Below are positions 60,801-64,000 of a stretch of DNA of 64,000 bases, in pieces. A program made the translations under genes and the position numbers. Numbering within the stretch: position 1 is the stretch's first letter; the number at the start of each line of letters is the position of its first letter. The stretch lies in assembly GCA_035259385.1 (NCBI GenBank), contig DATFWL010000550.1:21263-85262 (forward strand). Direction: 5' to 3'. This DNA comes from QHWK01 sp035259385 (GTDB lineage: Bacteria > Acidobacteriota > Vicinamibacteria > Vicinamibacterales > CAVVIG01). Under the pieces are notes generated by a model. The model was not told where the DNA came from. It saw only the letters and a list, made by a program, of their open reading frames with translations, and did not search any database.

Positions 60801-61131
60801 GGCGATCACCAACGCGGCGCAGGCGTTCGCGAATCCGCCCGCCGGCACGATCGGCACGTGCGGACGCAACACCGGCCGGCGTCCCGGCTTCGCGCAGCTC
60901 GATCTCAACGTCCTCAAGGAGTTCAAGCTGAGCGGCAGCTCGCGAATCCAGGCGCGGTGGGAGATCTTCAACGTCACCAATCGTGTCAACCTTGGCACGT
61001 TCCTCAGCACCAGCACGCGCAGCGGCGTGTTTGGTCAGATCGGCTCGACGCCTGATGTCGATCGCGGCAACCCGGTGATCGGATCCGGCGGCGCGCGCGC
61101 GATGCAGTGGGCGGTGAAGGTGTTGTTCTGA
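57883..61131 (+). CDS. TonB-dependent receptor, Oar-like
   Basis: A 1082-residue receptor. The frame is open back to the repeat, but ATG 57883 is the likely start because it leads the signal peptide (about 1-25, TLAALSAFPLPAFAQR). Regulatory-like domain about 26-115 (ITDGTGGVLPGATVTAVCTATNQSRN), plug about 120-250 (MIDGISNNDRYYG) and barrel ending in Phe (WAVKVLF). Cysteines at both ends of the regulatory domain (AVCTATN, LPICLY) may form a disulfide. Substrate unknown; it sits between a sulfatase and a sulfatase-like gene. Confidence 0.92.
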   Translation: MPHGRWVACLTLAALSAFPLPAFAQRTTGDISGSITDGTGGVLPGATVTAVCTATNQSRNTTTDAQGTFTIPELPICLYRVIAEIAGFKTVVREVEVAANGVSKADFKLEVGTQSETITVEGVSPIVEFSDKLNNRVDSQRIEAMPLSGRDFTSLLNVTPGVQHNPGGGFQGVNVSGARTSSNNFMIDGISNNDRYYGDTVLNQTGVIGVPATLVPTDAIGDFTVQQTPSAEYGVKGGAAINVIMKSGGNVPHGTGYYFRHDDWTDSPNYFVKRTGGDTTPVKNLQYGGTFGGPLQKDRTFFFGYYEGQRLDVTSPYVVHVPTAAQISTARARIAAAGLQTNSIGENLLKYYPTDPSGSLNVNAPNVANMNTFSVKLDHQLNASNLVNERVFWGRSFQSAPAGNSGEIVPPSSVGPIDMFNSVTDPTIASLVGVVWNSTLSNQTLLETRFGFNFFSQTIEPNNKIDPQSLGINTGPLDAADLGVPGVTTPFGHIGGIGGYPITTAPTTTTQVSVALTHNKGSQTIKMGGSFDYAYNRSVRNQARTTLTANGSTTNDVDALVGLLLARFETAVRSFGATERHMRQKSLGLFINDEWKASSRLTLTAGVRYEIFTPVSERDNLATNFFPDRGLVQLGTSGYDQLYKTDKNNFGPRAGLAWDVTGDGRTSLRAGYALTYDAPQIGVVHPGLFSTPTLGVFRVSFSQSPRIAPDNPSVRCLDPNNSSLGGDYVCLQPGVPAFGASPTGVPPYNIFRVPDDFHLGYYHYFHTTFQREVLRNNSVTVSYVGSRGMDLVWRKEINAPPLGSPTSSGDLLRPFHDTFPQYRSIFEFSNDSRSWYDSLQLSFRQNSWHGINSQYNYTLSKCTDYNSGNRDTGPSQADNPYDPTNSKGPCNFDIRHNFNIGGSYMIPHAAIGGGPLQVGTVFTALSGRPFTFGQGTTDNSGQNIGVIRANCLADPIYNYDLDYLFPDAKTSKSAITNAAQAFANPPAGTIGTCGRNTGRRPGFAQLDLNVLKEFKLSGSSRIQARWEIFNVTNRVNLGTFLSTSTRSGVFGQIGSTPDVDRGNPVIGSGGARAMQWAVKVLF

Positions 61132-61132
61132 C

Positions 61133-61206
61133 GCGGGAGGGGCTTGGGGCTTAGGGGCTCGGGGCCAGCTGCAACGGGAGGAAGGGGCTTGGGGCTCGGG
61201 GCGATC
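61133..61206. repeat. GGGGCTTGGGGCT repeats
   Basis: Two copies of a GGGAGG(AA)GGGGCTTGGGGCT unit with further GGGGCTCGGGGC blocks follow the receptor stop. They belong to the same family as 4650-4755, and the reverse complement appears at 61327-61362. Confidence 0.7.
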
Positions 61207-61322
61207 TGTGACGGATGGAGCGGCCCGGCATACACGCCGCCGAATGGCCGAGTCACCAGCGACGTCAGCTAGCCACTGGCCTCCAGTCCCGACACAGCGT
61301 CGAATGGCACAATCTCGAGTCA

Positions 61323-63344
61323 GTGACAGCTAGCCCCCAGCCCCAAGGCCCCAGCCCCGACGGGCGGCGCGCGTGTCCCGGCGCGGCGCACGTCGCGGTC
61401 GCCGCAGCCGCGCTTCTCGCGCTCGTCGCGCTCCCGCATGCGCAAGCTCGGCGGCCTGACATCCTGCTGATCACGCTCGACACGACGCGTGCCGACCGGA
61501 TGGGATTTCTCGGATCGGTGCGCGGGCTGACGCCGTCGCTCGACGCGCTCGCAACGGACAGCGTGGTGTTCACGCGCGCGTACGCGCAGGCGCCGATCAC
61601 CACCGTTTCCCATGCCACCATTCTCACCGGCCTGTACCCGCCGGCGCACGGCGTCGACGAGCTTGGCGCGCCGCTCGGCCGCTCGATCCCGTACCTGCCT
61701 GATATTCTCGAGCGCAGCGGCTACCGCACTGGCGCGTTCGTGGGCTCGCTCGTGCTGGATCCGAAGAACGGCACGGCGCAGGGCTTCGACCGCGGATTCG
61801 ATCAGTACGACGCCGGGTTTCGACTCCGGCGGCCGGGCGAGGATCGATATCAGACGATCGAGCGTCGCGGCGACCAGGTCGCCGCCCGCGCGCTGGCATG
61901 GCAGGCCGCTGGCGGCGGAGTGCCCTCCTTTCTCTGGGTTCATCTGTTCGATCCGCACGACCCGTACGATCCGCCGCGCGATCTGCGGGCGCGCTTCGCG
62001 TCAGCGCCGTACGACGGCGAGATCGCGGCCGTGGATCGCGTGGCGGCGAAGCTGATTGCCGCCGCGGCCGCGAACACGCTGATCGTCGTCGCGGCCGATC
62101 ACGGCGAAGCGCTCGGCGACCACGGCGAGTCGACGCACGGCGTGTTCCTCTACGAGGCGACGCTGCACGTGCCGCTCCTGGTCAGGTTTCCCGATCGCGC
62201 CGGCGCGGGTGCGCGTGTCACCGCGCGCGTGCGGCTGGCCGACGTCGCGCCGACGATTCTCGACGCGGTTGGCGTCCCGGTCCCATCGGAGATGCAGGGC
62301 GCGTCGATGCGGCCGGTTGCGATGGTGGGGGCAGGAGTGGCTGGAGGGGTAGGACGGGCAGGAAGGGCTGGAGGGGACGCGGCCGCAGGTCAGCGAGGGC
62401 GATCGGATCGCACGGCCGACGCAGGCGGCGGCGATCGGCCGGTTTATTCAGAAACGGTGTATCCGCGGCAGGCGTTCGGGTGGAGCGCGCTGGCGTCGTG
62501 GCGGTCGGATCGCTTCCTGTTGGTGAAGGCGCCTCGACGAGAGCTGTACGATCTCGTCGCCGATCCCGCCGCGTCGCACGACATCGCGGCAACGCGGCCG
62601 CGGGTCGCGGACGGACTGGAAGCGGAGCTGGCAGCGTTTCTCAGGGCAGGAGGGGCGGGAGGGGCGGGAAGTGAGGGACGGGAAGGACCAAGGGTCGATC
62701 CGGCAGTCGCCGAACGGCTGGCGGCGCTTGGATACGTCGGCGGATCGGGGAGTGTGCCGATGACCGGCGTCGATCCGAAGGATCGCATCGACGTGGCCAA
62801 CGCGCTGCACGACGCCATCGTCGCGGTCGAGGACGCGGCGTTCGCCCACGCCGTCCCGCTGCTCGAGAAGGTCACCGCGAGCGAGCCGGCGATTCCAATC
62901 GCGCAGCTCAATCTCGGCGTCGCCTACGCCCGGCAGAGGCAATACGCACGCGCGGTCCAGTCGCTCACGCGTGCGGTCGCGCTCCAGCCCGAGAACATGC
63001 GCAGCCACTACGAGCTCGCGTCGGCACTCTACGAGACCGGCGACGCCAGGGCAGCGGCGATACAGTTCGCCGTAGTCGCCGCGAAAATGCCGGCGTGGGC
63101 CGACGCGCGCTACTCGCTCGGCTCGGTCTACGCGCGGATCGATCGCGTGGACGACGCGATCGCGGAGCTGCGCGCCGCAATCCAGCTCGAGCCGCGCCAT
63201 TTCAGAGCAAACCTGCTGCTGGGCCGCATTTTCACCCTGCGTGGTGACAAGACGTCAGCCATCCCGTACCTGCAGACCGCCGTCAGTGTCGATCCGGCGT
63301 CAGCCGAAGCGAAGCAGTTCCTCGCCGACGCGCTGAAACGGTGA
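61323..63344 (+). CDS. Sulfatase-like hydrolase fused to TPR domain
   Basis: About 673 residues from GTG 61323; ATG 61215 is an alternative that would include intergenic-looking sequence. A signal/anchor helix (HVAVAAAALLALVALPHAQA) precedes an alkaline-phosphatase-superfamily domain (ILLITLDTTRADRMG, VAADHGEALGDHGES). The position of the formylglycine motif reads TTVSHATILTG with no CxPSR, so classical FGly chemistry is doubtful. Two Gly/Ala repeats (62324-62377 and 62643-62692) interrupt it, and a TPR array occupies about 520-670. This sulfatase-TPR layout is common in Acidobacteriota; its reaction is not established. Confidence 0.82.
   Translation: MTASPQPQGPSPDGRRACPGAAHVAVAAAALLALVALPHAQARRPDILLITLDTTRADRMGFLGSVRGLTPSLDALATDSVVFTRAYAQAPITTVSHATILTGLYPPAHGVDELGAPLGRSIPYLPDILERSGYRTGAFVGSLVLDPKNGTAQGFDRGFDQYDAGFRLRRPGEDRYQTIERRGDQVAARALAWQAAGGGVPSFLWVHLFDPHDPYDPPRDLRARFASAPYDGEIAAVDRVAAKLIAAAAANTLIVVAADHGEALGDHGESTHGVFLYEATLHVPLLVRFPDRAGAGARVTARVRLADVAPTILDAVGVPVPSEMQGASMRPVAMVGAGVAGGVGRAGRAGGDAAAGQRGRSDRTADAGGGDRPVYSETVYPRQAFGWSALASWRSDRFLLVKAPRRELYDLVADPAASHDIAATRPRVADGLEAELAAFLRAGGAGGAGSEGREGPRVDPAVAERLAALGYVGGSGSVPMTGVDPKDRIDVANALHDAIVAVEDAAFAHAVPLLEKVTASEPAIPIAQLNLGVAYARQRQYARAVQSLTRAVALQPENMRSHYELASALYETGDARAAAIQFAVVAAKMPAWADARYSLGSVYARIDRVDDAIAELRAAIQLEPRHFRANLLLGRIFTLRGDKTSAIPYLQTAVSVDPASAEAKQFLADALKR
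61327..61362. repeat. AGCCCC repeat at the 5' end of the sulfatase-TPR gene
   Basis: CAGCTAGCCCCCAGCCCC and the following AGGCCCCAGCCCC match the C-rich tails of the elements at 11681 and 14690. If GTG 61323 is the start, this repeat encodes the first residues (TASPQPQGPSPDG). Confidence 0.65.
62324..62377 (+). repeat. In-frame G-rich repeat 1 in sulfatase-TPR gene
   Basis: Units of the GGGCAGGAA/GGGCTGGAG type encode VGAGVAGGVGRAGRAGG between a conserved sulfatase strand (MRPVAM) and the VYSETVYPRQAFGW segment. It is the same family as 42157-42234. Confidence 0.75.
62643..62692 (+). repeat. In-frame G-rich repeat 2 in sulfatase-TPR gene
   Basis: GGGCAGGAGGGGCGGGAGG and similar units encode RAGGAGGAGSEGREGP at the linker between the hydrolase and TPR parts. 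Confidence 0.75.
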
Positions 63345-63372
63345 CGCGTCCACGGAAAGGCGCCCACGCAGG

Positions 63373-63428
63373 CACGAAAGCACGAAGAAGAAATTACTTC
63401 TTACAAAAGAATTCTTCGTGTTTTCGTG
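63373..63428. terminator. Inverted repeat, likely shared terminator of convergent genes
   Basis: 17-nt arms CACGAAAGCACGAAGAA (63373-63389) and TTCTTCGTGTTTTCGTG (63412-63428) pair with one mismatch around an AT-rich loop. It lies between the convergent sulfatase-TPR and LON-domain genes. The units resemble the CACGAAG repeats at 31534-31565. Confidence 0.7.
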
Positions 63429-63484
63429 TCTTCGTGGCTCCGGCAGATCTCTTGGCAGTCGGCTCAGTGTTGCCAGATCAATCG

Positions 63485-64000
63485 TCAGTGCGTGACAGTG
63501 GATACTCCGGGGGTACGGGCCATCAGGATCTTCATCTCCAGCAGCTCGACGAGCGATTCGGCGCGGGTCGTGAGGGACGGCTTTTCGAGCAGCGCCTGCT
63601 TCTCGAGCGGCTCGAGATCGAGGTACTGCGACAGCGCGTTGATGAGATCCTCGTCGGACATCGCCGCCGGAATCTTCGCGTCGCCGACGATCGCCGGCGC
63701 CAGCAGGTGTTCGAGCTTCTCGCGGTGGCGCCGGACGAGGGCGCGGTCGTCGTGCAGCAGCGCCTGCTCGTGCAGCGGCTCGATCGCGGCGCGGCGGTAG
63801 CTGCGGTCGTGGTCCTCTTCGAGGATGCGGAAGCGCTCGAGCCCGCGCAGCACCAGGTTGTAACGGCCGTCCTGCAGCTTCTCGACGTGCGTCATCACCC
63901 CGCTGCAGCCGATCGGGTAGATCGGCGGCCGTCCTTCGTAGTCGCGCTCCCAGCCGGGACGGAGCAGCACCATGCCGATCATGCGGTCGCTGCCCGCGGC
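63485..64000 (-). CDS. LON substrate-binding (N-terminal) domain protein, 5' end outside window
   Basis: The C-terminal 172 residues or so of a protein with the Lon-protease N-terminal (PF02190) domain: DRMIGMVLLRPGW, PIGCSGVMTHVEKLQDGRYNLVLRGLERF, then a helical tail ending VSTVTH. The frame is open to the window edge and the domain start is missing, so the real start lies beyond 64000. It ends soon after the LON domain, so it is a stand-alone LON-domain protein rather than a full Lon protease with AAA and Ser-Lys parts. Function of such proteins is poorly known. Confidence 0.85.
   Translation of the reverse strand, partial: AAGSDRMIGMVLLRPGWERDYEGRPPIYPIGCSGVMTHVEKLQDGRYNLVLRGLERFRILEEDHDRSYRRAAIEPLHEQALLHDDRALVRRHREKLEHLLAPAIVGDAKIPAAMSDEDLINALSQYLDLEPLEKQALLEKPSLTTRAESLVELLEMKILMARTPGVSTVTH

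Overview
The window is high-GC bacterial chromosome, densely coding, without rRNA, tRNA, integrase, transposase or CRISPR that I could see. Gene style points to Acidobacteriota, most likely a Vicinamibacteria-type lineage (inference). The signs are four Oar-like TonB-dependent outer-membrane receptors with an N-terminal carboxypeptidase-regulatory-like domain, two S9 prolyl-oligopeptidase-family enzymes, a Pkn-type kinase with TPRs, sulfatases, a propeller-amidohydrolase and an ADOP-type permease relic.

Layout. 1-8063: a truncated TonB receptor, an S9 peptidase, an exported unknown protein, an exported RidA-like protein and two polytopic membrane proteins. 8064-8410: non-coding, holding a ten-copy heptamer array and two palindromes. 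8411-14583: a Ser/Thr kinase-TPR protein with a small partner, a large radical SAM enzyme resembling tetraether-lipid synthase (Tes), and a cupredoxin-like protein. 14725-19725: a TonB receptor and a LytS/LytTR two-component pair.

19809-40678 is the most interesting part. It holds a second Tes-like radical SAM gene next to an AMP-ligase, followed by a hot-dog dehydratase, a DUF2062-methyltransferase fusion, a membrane hydrolase, an LpxL-like acyltransferase, a GT2 glycosyltransferase, an MMPL exporter, a B12-type radical SAM enzyme, a LolA-like carrier, a chain-length-factor-like ketosynthase, FabG, ACP, a polysaccharide deacetylase, a 981-residue envelope protein, a PHP phosphoesterase and an active-site-intact ketosynthase. 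Gene content is close to arylpolyene/xanthomonadin/flexirubin-type type II PKS loci, but no ammonia-lyase, thioesterase or second ACP is seen. Two radical SAM genes are linked to it instead. The expected flow is starter activation (AMP-ligase), KS/CLF-FabG-dehydratase elongation on ACP, methyl/acyl/glycosyl tailoring, and export by MMPL and LolA-like proteins to the outer membrane.

40689-64000: a TPR protein ending in CxxCH, a PIG-L family protein, an amidohydrolase, a decayed ABC permease, an S9 peptidase, a YpdA-like flavoprotein interrupted in frame by a repeat hairpin, a TolB-propeller amidohydrolase, TonB receptor, sulfatase, TonB receptor, a sulfatase-like TPR protein, and the edge of a LON-domain protein.

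Two genome-scale patterns stand out. First, many first genes lack a Shine-Dalgarno sequence but have a TANNNT box 6-11 nt before the start, suggesting frequent leaderless transcription. Second, several families of short G-rich or palindromic repeats sit between genes, and some also lie inside coding sequences in frame.
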